A stretch of 54,103 nt of DNA, from positions 1-54,103 of the forward strand of contig JBJENW010000220.1 of assembly GCA_051880395.1 (NCBI GenBank), given 5' to 3'. The stretch's first letter is position 1, and each line of letters begins with the position of its first letter. The notes beneath the pieces were generated by a model, which saw only the letters and a program-made list of their open reading frames with translations, had not been told where the DNA came from and ran no database searches. This DNA comes from JBJENW01 sp051880395. Lineage in GTDB: Bacteria > Bacillota > Clostridia > Lachnospirales > Lachnospiraceae. The position numbers and the translations under genes were made by a program. Shown here piece after piece: positions 26,547-34,567 of this stretch.

Positions 26547-29459
26547 TTGAGTTTTGAACAATTAGAGGCATATCAGGTATTACAGGAACAAGAACTTCCG
26601 GACATTCATGCATCCGGCACGCTGTTTGTACACAAGAAAAGTGGTGCGCGTGTGGCAGTCATTTCAAATGAGGATGAGAATAAAGTATTTTCGATTGGAT
26701 TTCGCACTCCGCCGTCCAATTCTTATGGAACCCCACATATTATCGAGCATACGGTTCTGTGCGGTTCCGATAAATTTCCGGCAAAAGATCCGTTTATCGA
26801 GTTGCTGAAAGGCTCCATGAATACCTTTTTAAATGCGATCACCTATCCGGATAAAACGATTTTTCCGATTGCAAGCTGTAACGATAAAGACTTTCAAAAT
26901 CTGATGGACGTTTATATGGATGCAGTATTTCATCCAAATATTTATAGATACGAAGAGATTTTCAAACAGGAAGGCTGGCATTATGAATTAGAAAGCAAAG
27001 ATGCTCCGCTGACGATCAACGGTGTGGTATACAATGAGATGAAAGGGGCATATTCTTCACCGGAAGAACTGCTTGGACGCGAAATAAACCAGTTGTTATT
27101 TCCGGACAGCCCGTATAGTCATGATTCCGGCGGCGATCCGGATCAGATTCCGAATCTGACCTATGAGCAGTTTTTAGAGTTCCATCGCCGGTATTACCAT
27201 CCTTGCAATTCTTATATTTATCTGTATGGAAATATGGATGTGGCAGAAAAATTAGAGTGGTTAGACCGTGAGTATCTGTCCGACTATGAAAAAATAGAAC
27301 TGGATTCCACCATTCACAAACAGAAACCATTTGACAAACCGGTGGAAGGAAAGTGCTATTACCCGATTTCCAGCGAGGAGTCTGAACAGGATAACACGTA
27401 TCTGCTGTATGAAACGGTTATCGGAACATCTTTGGAGAAAGAGACGGTTCTTGCGATGCAGATTTTGGACTATGCGCTGCTTTCTTCGCCGGGGGCACCG
27501 GTTAGACAGGCATTGCTGGACGCCGGAATCGGAACCGACATCTGCGGCGGGTATGAAGGCTCGATGTATCAACCAAATTTTTATATTGAGGCAGAGAATG
27601 CAAATCCGAACCAGAAAGATGAATTTGTGCGCGTGGTGCGAGAAACATTGGAAAACCAGGTGAAGAATGGTTTGGAAAAAGATGCACTGCTTGCCGCGAT
27701 CAATAGTATGGAATTCAAATTCCGTGAGGCAGATTATGGTCGGATCCCGAAAGGTCTGATGTACGGCATTCAGTGTATGGAAAGCTGGCTGTATGACGAT
27801 GCGCAGCCGTTTACCTATATGCAGGTTCTCGATTTGTTTCCATTTTTCCGTGAGCAGGTGGAGAAAGGGTATTTTGAAGCGCTGATTCAGGAAAAAATTC
27901 TGGACAATCCGTTTACGGCGATTTTTGTCATGGAACCAAAGAAGGGGCTGAATGCACAAAAAGAGCAGGAACAGAAAGAAAAACTGGCGGCTTACAAGGC
28001 GACCTTATCAGATGCAGAATTAGAGGAATTGATCGCACAGACAAAGGCACTTCGTCAGTATCAGGAGGAGCCGACGCCGCAGGAGATTTTGGAAAAGATA
28101 CCAATGCTGACGCGCGAGGATATGAAACAGACAACTGATCCTGTATCAAATATCGAAAAAGAGATGGATGGCGTCCCGGTTCTATGGCACGATGTGGAGA
28201 CAAACGGCATTCAGTATCTGAACCTGATGTTTCACTGTGAGAATCTGACACAGGAAGAACTGCCGTATATTGGATTACTCCGTCAACTGCTGACGTATGT
28301 TGACACAGACGAACATTCTTACGGCGCACTGAATCATTTGATCGATCTACAGACGGGTGGAATTTTCAGTACCTACGATTCCTTTATCAATGTGAACGAT
28401 CAGTCATATCGTCTGTATTTTGAAGTGCAGGCGAAGATGTTGTATGATCAGATTCCGGTAGCGCTCCCACTGATGAAAGAAGTCATCTGTCAGTCAAAAT
28501 TTGCAGATAAAAAGAGATTGCGCGAAGTGGTTTCAGAGGTAAAATCCCGTTTGCAGGATGGCATCAGCTCTTCCGGAAATAAACATGCAATGATCCGTGC
28601 GATGTCTTATTTCTCTGAGACATCTAAGATTGACGACTCAGCACTTGGAATCGGATTCTATTTCTTCTTGAAAGATTTAGATGAAAACTTTGATGCACGC
28701 TATGAGACAGTTGTACAGACCTTACAGTCCTTGGTTCACCGAATTTTTAGAAAAGAGAATCTGTTGATCAGTGTGACGACGAGAAAAGAAGGATACGAAA
28801 TCTTAGAGCAGCAGATTCAGACGGTGACAGAGCACTTATTTACCGACGAAGTGGAAAAGAAAAAACTGGAAATTGTCTGCGAAAAGGCAAACGAAGGATT
28901 TAAGGATGCATCACAGATTCAATATGTGGCTGTTGCAGGAGATTACTTAAAAAAAGGATTCGAATTCCAGCCGTATCTGCGTATCCTGCGTGTAATCTTA
29001 AATTATGATTATTTGTGGAATAACATTCGTGTAAAAGGCGGGGCATATGGATGTGGAGCCACATTTAACCGATTTGGTGAGATGCAGGCATCCTCCTACC
29101 GTGATCCGCATTTGAAGGAAACGAAAGAAGTATTTGAAAAAATGCCGGAGTATATTCGCCAGTTTGAGGCGAACGAGCGTGATATGACAAAATACATCAT
29201 CGGCACGTTCAGCGAGATTGATGTTCCGCGTACACCGTCTTCCAAGGGAACACAGGCGGAAGTGGTATATCTGTCTCAGATCACACAGGAAATGCGTCAG
29301 AAAGATCGAGAAAGAATGTTGCAGGCAACGCCGCAGGATATTCGCGATCTGGCAGATTTAGTGGAGGCAGCATTGAGTGATGATTATATCTGTGTCATCG
29401 GAAACGAGAAGAAAATCGAGGAAGAAAAAGAACTATTTTTAAATATCCAGTCATTGTAG
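26547..29459 (+). CDS. M16C family zinc metalloprotease (PreP/Cym1-like)
   Basis: This 970-aa protein is of the insulinase-like M16C family, which degrades peptides inside a closing chamber made of two homologous halves. The inverted zinc motif HxxEH is HIIEH at 64-68, with the distal Glu region VVYNEMKGAYSSPEELL. The catalytic half, a helical linker (about 480-560) and the second half with VKGGAYGCGATF near residue 830 are all present, so it is full length. The start is TTG, 10 nt after AAGGAGG. No signal peptide, so cytoplasmic. Confidence 0.93.
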   Translation: MSFEQLEAYQVLQEQELPDIHASGTLFVHKKSGARVAVISNEDENKVFSIGFRTPPSNSYGTPHIIEHTVLCGSDKFPAKDPFIELLKGSMNTFLNAITYPDKTIFPIASCNDKDFQNLMDVYMDAVFHPNIYRYEEIFKQEGWHYELESKDAPLTINGVVYNEMKGAYSSPEELLGREINQLLFPDSPYSHDSGGDPDQIPNLTYEQFLEFHRRYYHPCNSYIYLYGNMDVAEKLEWLDREYLSDYEKIELDSTIHKQKPFDKPVEGKCYYPISSEESEQDNTYLLYETVIGTSLEKETVLAMQILDYALLSSPGAPVRQALLDAGIGTDICGGYEGSMYQPNFYIEAENANPNQKDEFVRVVRETLENQVKNGLEKDALLAAINSMEFKFREADYGRIPKGLMYGIQCMESWLYDDAQPFTYMQVLDLFPFFREQVEKGYFEALIQEKILDNPFTAIFVMEPKKGLNAQKEQEQKEKLAAYKATLSDAELEELIAQTKALRQYQEEPTPQEILEKIPMLTREDMKQTTDPVSNIEKEMDGVPVLWHDVETNGIQYLNLMFHCENLTQEELPYIGLLRQLLTYVDTDEHSYGALNHLIDLQTGGIFSTYDSFINVNDQSYRLYFEVQAKMLYDQIPVALPLMKEVICQSKFADKKRLREVVSEVKSRLQDGISSSGNKHAMIRAMSYFSETSKIDDSALGIGFYFFLKDLDENFDARYETVVQTLQSLVHRIFRKENLLISVTTRKEGYEILEQQIQTVTEHLFTDEVEKKKLEIVCEKANEGFKDASQIQYVAVAGDYLKKGFEFQPYLRILRVILNYDYLWNNIRVKGGAYGCGATFNRFGEMQASSYRDPHLKETKEVFEKMPEYIRQFEANERDMTKYIIGTFSEIDVPRTPSSKGTQAEVVYLSQITQEMRQKDRERMLQATPQDIRDLADLVEAALSDDYICVIGNEKKIEEEKELFLNIQSL

Positions 29460-29471
29460 GAAAGGAAAAAT

Positions 29472-30380
29472 ATGAACGAAAGCTTTAAATCAGGATTTGT
29501 TACAATTATCGGCCGTCCGAACGTAGGAAAATCGACATTGATGAATCATTTGATCGGGCAGAAAATTGCGATTACGTCAAATAAACCGCAGACCACCCGA
29601 AACCGGATCCAGACGGTGTATACAGAGGAAGAACGCGGACAGATCATTTTCGTAGATACGCCGGGTATCCATAAAGCAAAAAACAAACTGGGCGAATATA
29701 TGGTGAATGTAGCGGAGCATACGTTGCAGGAAGTCGATGTGATCTTATGGCTGGTGGAGCCGACGACGTTTATCGGAGCCGGCGAGCGTCATATTATTGA
29801 GCAGCTGAAAAAAACGAATACGCCGGTACTGTTAGTCATCAATAAAGAAGATACCGTAAAACCGGAAGAGATGCTGGCAAGCATTGATACCTACCGCAAG
29901 GAGTACGATTTTGCGGAGATCGTGCCGACGTCTGCACTGCGCGGAAATAATCTCGATGAGTTGATTGACTGCATTTTTAAATACCTTCCGTATGGACCGC
30001 AATACTATGATGCGGATACCGTAACCGATCAACCGGAGCGACAGATCGTGGCAGAGATCATCCGGGAAAAAGCACTGCATGCGTTAAATGAGGAGGTTCC
30101 ACACGGAATCGCTGTCGCAATCGATAAAATGAAAGTTCGAAAACACGGAAAGATCATGGATATCGATGCGACGATCATCTGTGAGAGGGATTCTCACAAA
30201 GGCATTATCATTGGAAAACAGGGCAGTATGTTAAAAAAGATTGGCTCAAATGCACGATTTGAAATCGAAAAACTGTTGGAGATGCAGGTGAATCTGCAGT
30301 TGTGGGTCAAGGTAAAAAAAGACTGGCGCGACAGCGATTTTCTGATGAAAAACTTTGGATACAACAAGGAAGAAATCTAA
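29472..30380 (+). CDS. era: GTPase Era
   Basis: Era binds 16S rRNA during 30S assembly. The GTPase motifs are GRPNVGKS (G1), DTPG (G3) and NKED (G4), and the C-terminal KH domain has IIGKQGSMLKKIG. The length is 302 aa. It is followed by yqzL and recO, the standard Firmicutes order. Confidence 0.96.
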   Translation: MNESFKSGFVTIIGRPNVGKSTLMNHLIGQKIAITSNKPQTTRNRIQTVYTEEERGQIIFVDTPGIHKAKNKLGEYMVNVAEHTLQEVDVILWLVEPTTFIGAGERHIIEQLKKTNTPVLLVINKEDTVKPEEMLASIDTYRKEYDFAEIVPTSALRGNNLDELIDCIFKYLPYGPQYYDADTVTDQPERQIVAEIIREKALHALNEEVPHGIAVAIDKMKVRKHGKIMDIDATIICERDSHKGIIIGKQGSMLKKIGSNARFEIEKLLEMQVNLQLWVKVKKDWRDSDFLMKNFGYNKEEI

Positions 30381-30478
30381 ACAAATGCCAATTTTTTTCT
30401 GGTATAGCAAAAAGCAGTTTCGGTGATTCTATTCGTATAGCAACAGAGAAACCTTCTCGTATATGAAGGAGGAAGAAT

Positions 30479-30640
30479 ATGCTTACAGAAGAATGGAATA
30501 CGTTTGAAAAAACCGGAAATGTCTGCGATTATCTGCGCTATTGCCAGGAAAAAGAGAAAGAGCAGCAGAAAAGTGGGAAGGAACATGGGACAGAAACAGA
30601 GCGTGACCGGAATGGTACTTTTCGCAGCACCAGTTGGTGA
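30479..30640 (+). CDS. yqzL: YqzL family small protein
   Basis: A 53-codon gene with a strong Shine-Dalgarno (AAGGAGG, 7 nt before ATG 30479) lies between era and recO, exactly where yqzL sits in Bacillus. The N-terminus MLTEEWNTFEKTGNVCDYL matches the YqzL pattern (Trp-x2-Phe-x2-Thr-Gly-Asn...Tyr-Leu). The last third is read in a different frame from recO, which it overlaps by 56 nt, so this C-terminal tail may be unconstrained. Function is unknown in all relatives. It is short enough to be missed by automatic gene calling. Confidence 0.75.
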   Translation: MLTEEWNTFEKTGNVCDYLRYCQEKEKEQQKSGKEHGTETERDRNGTFRSTSW

Positions 30641-31319
30641 ATTTGACAAGCGAGTGGTGCTTCTGACAAAAGAAAAAGGAAAAATAACGGCATTTGCAAA
30701 GGGCGCGAAACGACAAAACAGCGCCCTTCTTGCTGCGTCCACACCATTTGCGTTTGGGGAATTTGAAATCTATGAGGGACGCAGCAGTAATACGATGGAA
30801 AAAGCAGAGATTTCAAATTATTTTGAAAAGCTGAAACAGGATTTGAAACTGACGTACTATGGTATGTATTTTTTAGAAATTGCAAAGTACTATGCGCAGG
30901 AGGAAAATGATGAGCGAGAGCTTTTACTCTTATTATATCAGACACTTCGAACACTGGAAAAAGGCGTGATCGAACCACGTCTGATCCGCTGTATTTACGA
31001 ATTAAAAGTACTTGTGATCAATGGAATCTATCCGAATGTGTTTACCTGTCAGAATTGCGGGAGCGAAGAAGCGCTGACGCATTTTTCTGCCGAAGACGGC
31101 GGTGTGTTATGCACCGAATGCAGACGTCAGAAATCCCACAAAATGGGAGAATCCACATTGTACACCCTGCAGTTTATCGTATCGGCACAGCTGCAAAAAT
31201 TATACAGCTTTACCGTAAAAGATGCGGTCCTTGCCGATCTCGAAAAAATCATTCAGCCGTATTTTAAACAGCACACCGAATATACATTCAAAACCCTACC
31301 GTTTATTGAAGAGTGGTAG
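30585..31319 (+). CDS. recO: DNA repair protein RecO
   Basis: RecO helps load RecA at gaps with RecR. The 244-aa protein has the N-terminal OB fold (VTGMVLFAAPVGEFDKRVVLLTKEKG in part) and a four-Cys zinc site (CQNC...CTEC). ATG 30585 gives the usual start and follows AAGGAA; the open frame continues 27 codons back through yqzL. Its stop codon lies only about 15 nt before a long-palindrome element, which thus forms the 3' end of the transcript region. Confidence 0.92.
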   Translation: MGQKQSVTGMVLFAAPVGEFDKRVVLLTKEKGKITAFAKGAKRQNSALLAASTPFAFGEFEIYEGRSSNTMEKAEISNYFEKLKQDLKLTYYGMYFLEIAKYYAQEENDERELLLLLYQTLRTLEKGVIEPRLIRCIYELKVLVINGIYPNVFTCQNCGSEEALTHFSAEDGGVLCTECRRQKSHKMGESTLYTLQFIVSAQLQKLYSFTVKDAVLADLEKIIQPYFKQHTEYTFKTLPFIEEW

Positions 31320-31325
31320 CGGCCT

Positions 31326-31716
31326 GAGAGATTCCTATGCGGACGTTTCCGGGATTCGGGCAGGCACAGACCACGGGGCGGCATCTTCCAGTGTGGCTAG
31401 ACAGAAATGAAGGAAGTTTTGACGGGCAGTTCTGCGAGGCTTTATTTTTGCTGTTTTTTGAAGGTTGGACAACCGGCACATCCTGTTCGCCCGGCTAAGA
31501 ATCAAAAGCGGATTCTTTTCCGGGCGGACAGAATGCACCGTTTGTTCAACAATCAAAAAACAGCAAAGGCCTCGCAGAACTGCCCGTCAAAACTTGCTAT
31601 CATGTCTGTCAAAGCCACACTGGAAGATGCCGCCCCGTGGTCTGTGCCTGCCCGAATCCCGGAAACTGTGTATTGGAGACGGTAGGCTGAGATCTGTATC
31701 TTTTGGGAAAAAGTGT
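31326..31716. repeat. Long-palindrome element, copy A (left end first)
   Basis: The core 31345-31666 (322 nt) folds on itself around a loop at 31504-31510. From outside in: a perfect 54-bp stem from GTTTCC to GTGGCT (31345-31398 with 31613-31666); a small asymmetric loop; a 10-bp GACAGAAATG stem with one mismatch; an asymmetric loop; a 24-bp stem; a 5-nt bulge in GCTTTATTTTTGCTGTTTT; and an imperfect distal stem. The two ends differ: CTATGCGGACGTTTCC on the left, and on the right (minus strand) CCAATACACAGTTTCC. It carries no gene. It lies just after recO and could also act in 3' processing or termination. Confidence 0.85.
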
Positions 31717-31847
31717 TGCAGACAAAACGTACTTGTGAATTTATAAAAATATTCCGTATGGAACATAATTTTGGATATTTAAACAATGTTTCGGCTAATA
31801 TATGTTTGCTTTTTCTGAATAAAAGACTACAAAATCTTGTGATATTT
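31717..31847. other. AT-rich spacer between palindromes
   Basis: No open frame with a ribosome site, no clear promoter and no repeat is seen. The base composition is much more AT-rich than the elements on both sides. Confidence 0.4.
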
Positions 31848-32013
31848 TAGTGTACTGACACGTTCATATTTCGACTAATTGACTTGCCTGTTTTTCAAAT
31901 TGCACCATTCCAAAATCCTCGACGTAGCCCCCGCTACGCCTGCGGTTTTGAAACGGCACACTTGAAAAAACATTCTGCGTCATTAAGCTGAAAATGAACG
32001 CGTCAGCACACTA
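31848..32013. repeat. 166-nt imperfect palindrome of a second type
   Basis: The outer arms TAGTGTACTGACACGTTCAT and, on the minus strand, TAGTGTGCTGACGCGTTCAT pair almost fully. A poorer middle (about 30 nt) is followed by TGTTTTTTCAA-type arms and an inner tip CGTAGC-CCCC-GCTACG (31923-31938). The sequence is unrelated to the 320-nt elements flanking it. No coding frame is supported. It could be a foldback mini-transposon or a structured RNA. Confidence 0.7.
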
Positions 32014-32132
32014 GTCTCGTTATATTTTAAAAGAATCCAGATATACATATATTTCTTGAGTGAAAGTTGTTGTAGATGGAACAAATCTTTACATTGTCCC
32101 AAAAAGTTTGGGGCAGCTATTTCTTTTTCTAA
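32014..32132. other. Spacer before palindrome copy B
   Basis: No gene is seen. It holds a small hairpin CCCAAA-AAG-TTTGGG (about 32098-32112). The last 18 bases (GCTATTTCTTTTTCTAAG) resemble the bases outside the right end of copy C near 53970, so the repeat family may extend this far. Confidence 0.4.
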
Positions 32133-32532
32133 GTGAAAAATATCTCAACCTATCGCTTCCAGTATACAGTTTCCGGGATTCGACGAACGCAGCGGACAGG
32201 GGTTTCGAAAACAGATGTGGCTTTGACAGAAATGTTAGTGAGTTTCGGATGGGTGGGGCGCGATGCCTTTGCTGTTTTTCCGAGAGGCGGACTGGCTGTG
32301 CGTAGGTGTATGCAGGCGAAAGAGTCCGTTTTTGAGTCTTTCGCCTGCATACACCTGCGTGCAGACTGTACGACATTCGGAAAACAGCAAAAATAAAGCA
32401 TCGCGCCCCACCCATTCGAAATTCGACTTCATTTCTGTCTAGCCACATCTGTTTTCGAAACCCCTGTCCGCTGCGTTCGTCGAATCCCGGAAACGTCCGT
32501 ATAGGAAACCCCTAAATTGAGATATTTTTCAC
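32133..32532. repeat. Long-palindrome element, copy B (inverted relative to copy A)
   Basis: The outermost arms GTGAAAAATATCTCAA (32133-32148, and inverted at 32517-32532) pair over 16 bp. After an asymmetric internal loop the core 32169-32494 repeats the geometry of copy A: a perfect 54-bp stem (32169-32222 with 32441-32494), a 1x2 loop, perfect 10-bp GACAGAAATG, an asymmetric loop, a 24-bp stem, a 5-nt bulge, and a distal stem ending in a perfect tip around 32303-32352. About 30 positions inside the 54-bp stem differ from copy A yet stay paired. It has no coding capacity of its own. Confidence 0.87.
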
Positions 32533-32562
32533 CAAAGCATTTGAAAAGAGGCGGAGAAAAGG

Positions 32563-32591
32563 TTGAAATCTCTTTATGAAAAAGGTATAAT
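32563..32591 (+). promoter_or_regulatory. Predicted sigma-A promoter of glyS
   Basis: TTGAAA (32563-32568), a 17-nt spacer and consensus TATAAT (32586-32591). The 66-nt leader is too short for a T-box. The promoter starts 30 nt after palindrome copy B. Confidence 0.75.
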
Positions 32592-32657
32592 GGGAAAGAA
32601 TTGCACAAGCGTGCGTGAAACTGAAAAAAGACGGAAACTGGAAAGGTTGGAAGAGAT

Positions 32658-34055
32658 ATGGAAAAGACAATGGACAAGATCGTAGCGTTGGCAAAAGCAA
32701 GAGGCTTTGTTTATCCGGGCTCCGAAATTTACGGTGGTCTGGCCAATACATGGGACTACGGAAATCTTGGCGTAGAATTAAAAAATAACGTAAAAAAAGC
32801 ATGGTGGCAGAAATTTATCACAGAGAGCCCATACAATGTCGGCGTGGACTGTGCCATCTTGATGAACCCGCAGACATGGGTAGCCAGCGGACATTTAGGC
32901 GGATTCTCCGATCCGTTGATGGATTGTAGAGAATGTCATGAGCGTTTCCGTGCAGATAAATTGATCGAAGAATTTGCACAGGAAAATGACATTGAATTAA
33001 ACGGCTCCGTAGACGGCTGGACACAGGAAGAAATGAAAAATTTTGTCGAAGAACATAACATTCCATGTCCATCATGTGGAAAACATAATTTTACGGATAT
33101 TCGTCAATTTAACCTGATGTTCAAGACATTCCAGGGTGTTACAGAAGACGCAAAGAATACCGTATATTTAAGACCGGAAACGGCACAGGGTATCTTTGTA
33201 AACTTTAAAAATGTGCAGAGAACATCTCGTAAAAAGCTGCCTTTTGGTATCGGACAGATCGGAAAATCCTTCCGTAATGAGATTACACCGGGTAACTTTA
33301 CATTCCGTACCAGAGAATTCGAACAGATGGAGATGGAATTTTTCTGTGAGCCGGGTACGGACTTAGAATGGTTCCAGTATTGGAGAAACTTCTGCCATAA
33401 CTGGTTATTAAGCCTTGGAATCAAAGAGGACGAGATTCGTCTGAGAGATCACTCTGCAGAAGAACTGTGCTTTTATAGTAAAGCAACCACGGATATCGAA
33501 TTTGCATTTCCGTTTGGCTGGGGTGAATTGTGGGGAGTGGCAGACCGTACCGATTACGATCTGACACAGCATCAGAATGTATCCGGACAGGATATGACTT
33601 ACTTTGATGATACAAAGAACGAAAAATATATTCCGTATGTCATCGAACCGTCACTGGGGGCAGATCGTATGGTATTAGCCTTCTTGTGTTCTGCTTACGA
33701 TGAGGAAAATATCGGAACAGAAGAGAAGCCGGATATGCGTACAGTTATGCATTTCCATCCGGTATTGGCTCCGGTAAAAATCGGTGTGCTTCCACTTTCA
33801 AAGAAATTAAACGAGGGTGCAGAGAAAATTTACGCACAGTTATCGAAAAAATATAACTGCGAATTTGACGACAGAGGAAACATCGGAAAACGTTACAGAA
33901 GACAGGATGAGATCGGAACACCGTTCTGTGTGACATACGATTTCGAATCGGAAGAAGATCAGGCGGTAACGGTTCGTGATCGTGATACTATGGAACAGGA
34001 GCGAATTAAGATTGCCGATCTGGATGCATACTTTGCAGAAAAGTTTACATTTTAA
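32658..34055 (+). CDS. glyS: Glycyl-tRNA synthetase, single-chain type
   Basis: This class II synthetase of 465 aa charges tRNA-Gly. It is the dimeric single-chain form found in many Firmicutes, not the two-subunit GlyQ/GlyS type. The N-terminus is ARGFVYPGSEIYGGLANTWDYG, a zinc-like pair CRECHE...CPSCG follows, then motif 2 (FRNEITPGNFTFRTREFEQMEMEFF, partly quoted) and motif 3 (GADRMVLAFL). It is transcribed alone. Confidence 0.95.
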   Translation: MEKTMDKIVALAKARGFVYPGSEIYGGLANTWDYGNLGVELKNNVKKAWWQKFITESPYNVGVDCAILMNPQTWVASGHLGGFSDPLMDCRECHERFRADKLIEEFAQENDIELNGSVDGWTQEEMKNFVEEHNIPCPSCGKHNFTDIRQFNLMFKTFQGVTEDAKNTVYLRPETAQGIFVNFKNVQRTSRKKLPFGIGQIGKSFRNEITPGNFTFRTREFEQMEMEFFCEPGTDLEWFQYWRNFCHNWLLSLGIKEDEIRLRDHSAEELCFYSKATTDIEFAFPFGWGELWGVADRTDYDLTQHQNVSGQDMTYFDDTKNEKYIPYVIEPSLGADRMVLAFLCSAYDEENIGTEEKPDMRTVMHFHPVLAPVKIGVLPLSKKLNEGAEKIYAQLSKKYNCEFDDRGNIGKRYRRQDEIGTPFCVTYDFESEEDQAVTVRDRDTMEQERIKIADLDAYFAEKFTF

Positions 34056-34090
34056 AGTAAAAATTAGGTAAAAAGTATGATACATAAAAG

Positions 34091-34141
34091 TGCCGACAGG
34101 GTGAAAGAATCGAAAAAGGTTCTTCCTGTCGGCATTTTTTT
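34091..34141 (+). terminator. Rho-independent terminator after glyS
   Basis: TGCCGACAGG (34091-34100) pairs with CCTGTCGGCA (34125-34134), followed by T7. Confidence 0.88.
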
Positions 34142-34408
34142 CAAAAACTTTAGAGGGAATCGAAGTCAAAAAGTAAAGTAAATGATTGATAATTATTTGA
34201 CAATTTGTGCAAAACAAACGAAATTTCGTGAACCGATTAGACAAAATGGCGAATCTAAAAAATGGATGAGAATTTATTGGAAACCGCTTTTGTGAAGAAT
34301 GCCATTTTTAATCAAAAAGGAAGGTGTAAATTTCTGGAATTTTGGTAAAAGTGACAAATAAAAAACAATAAAGAAAAGTTAAGCCGTGAAAATAACTAAA
34401 AATACATC
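34142..34408 (+). other. Non-coding AT-rich region upstream of ppdK
   Basis: No gene is seen. A perfect 12-bp palindrome ACGAAATTTCGT (34218-34229) could be an operator. AAAATGGC (34243-34250) can pair with GCCATTTTT (34301-34309) over a 50-nt loop ending in T5, but nothing in the loop matches a riboswitch I know. Confidence 0.35.
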
Positions 34409-34527
34409 TTGATTTAATCGCGAAGTGTGCTAAAATATGAATATGCACGAAGGGAAGAAACGTGTAATTGTGGAAAATAACGGTGGGGTTAACGTTAATT
34501 ATTGAAAAGCTGAATTATTTTCCCACA
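34409..34527 (+). promoter_or_regulatory. Predicted ppdK promoter and leader hairpin
   Basis: TTGATT (34409-34414), a 16-nt spacer and TAAAAT (34431-34436) with an extended TGC just before the -10. In the leader of about 125 nt, TGTGGAAAATAA (34469-34480) pairs with TTATTTTCCCACA (34515-34527), one bulged C, around GTTAAC-containing sequence. No T run follows, so it is not a terminator. Confidence 0.5.
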
Positions 34528-34567
34528 GCCAAAAATAGAATGTATTCAGGATAAGGAGGAGTTTTTC

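Noticed and set aside
31345..31666. Integron attC site or REP element
   Set aside because: Far longer than either, with no core-site sequences, integron cassettes or integrase; only the idea of a structure-conserved, sequence-variable hairpin is shared.
32592..32657. T-box leader before glyS (also considered before leuB and serC)
   Set aside because: The distances from promoter to gene are too short, and no T-box sequence or terminator/antiterminator pair is seen.
31407..32677. Several overlapping open frames of 60-120 codons on both strands in the recO-glyS gap
   Set aside because: They are mirror images produced by the palindromes, have no ribosome binding sites and read the same arms twice in opposite directions.
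34243..34309. Riboswitch in the ppdK upstream region
   Set aside because: Only a weak stem with a 50-nt loop; no match to any aptamer consensus I can recall, and it lies upstream of the predicted promoter.
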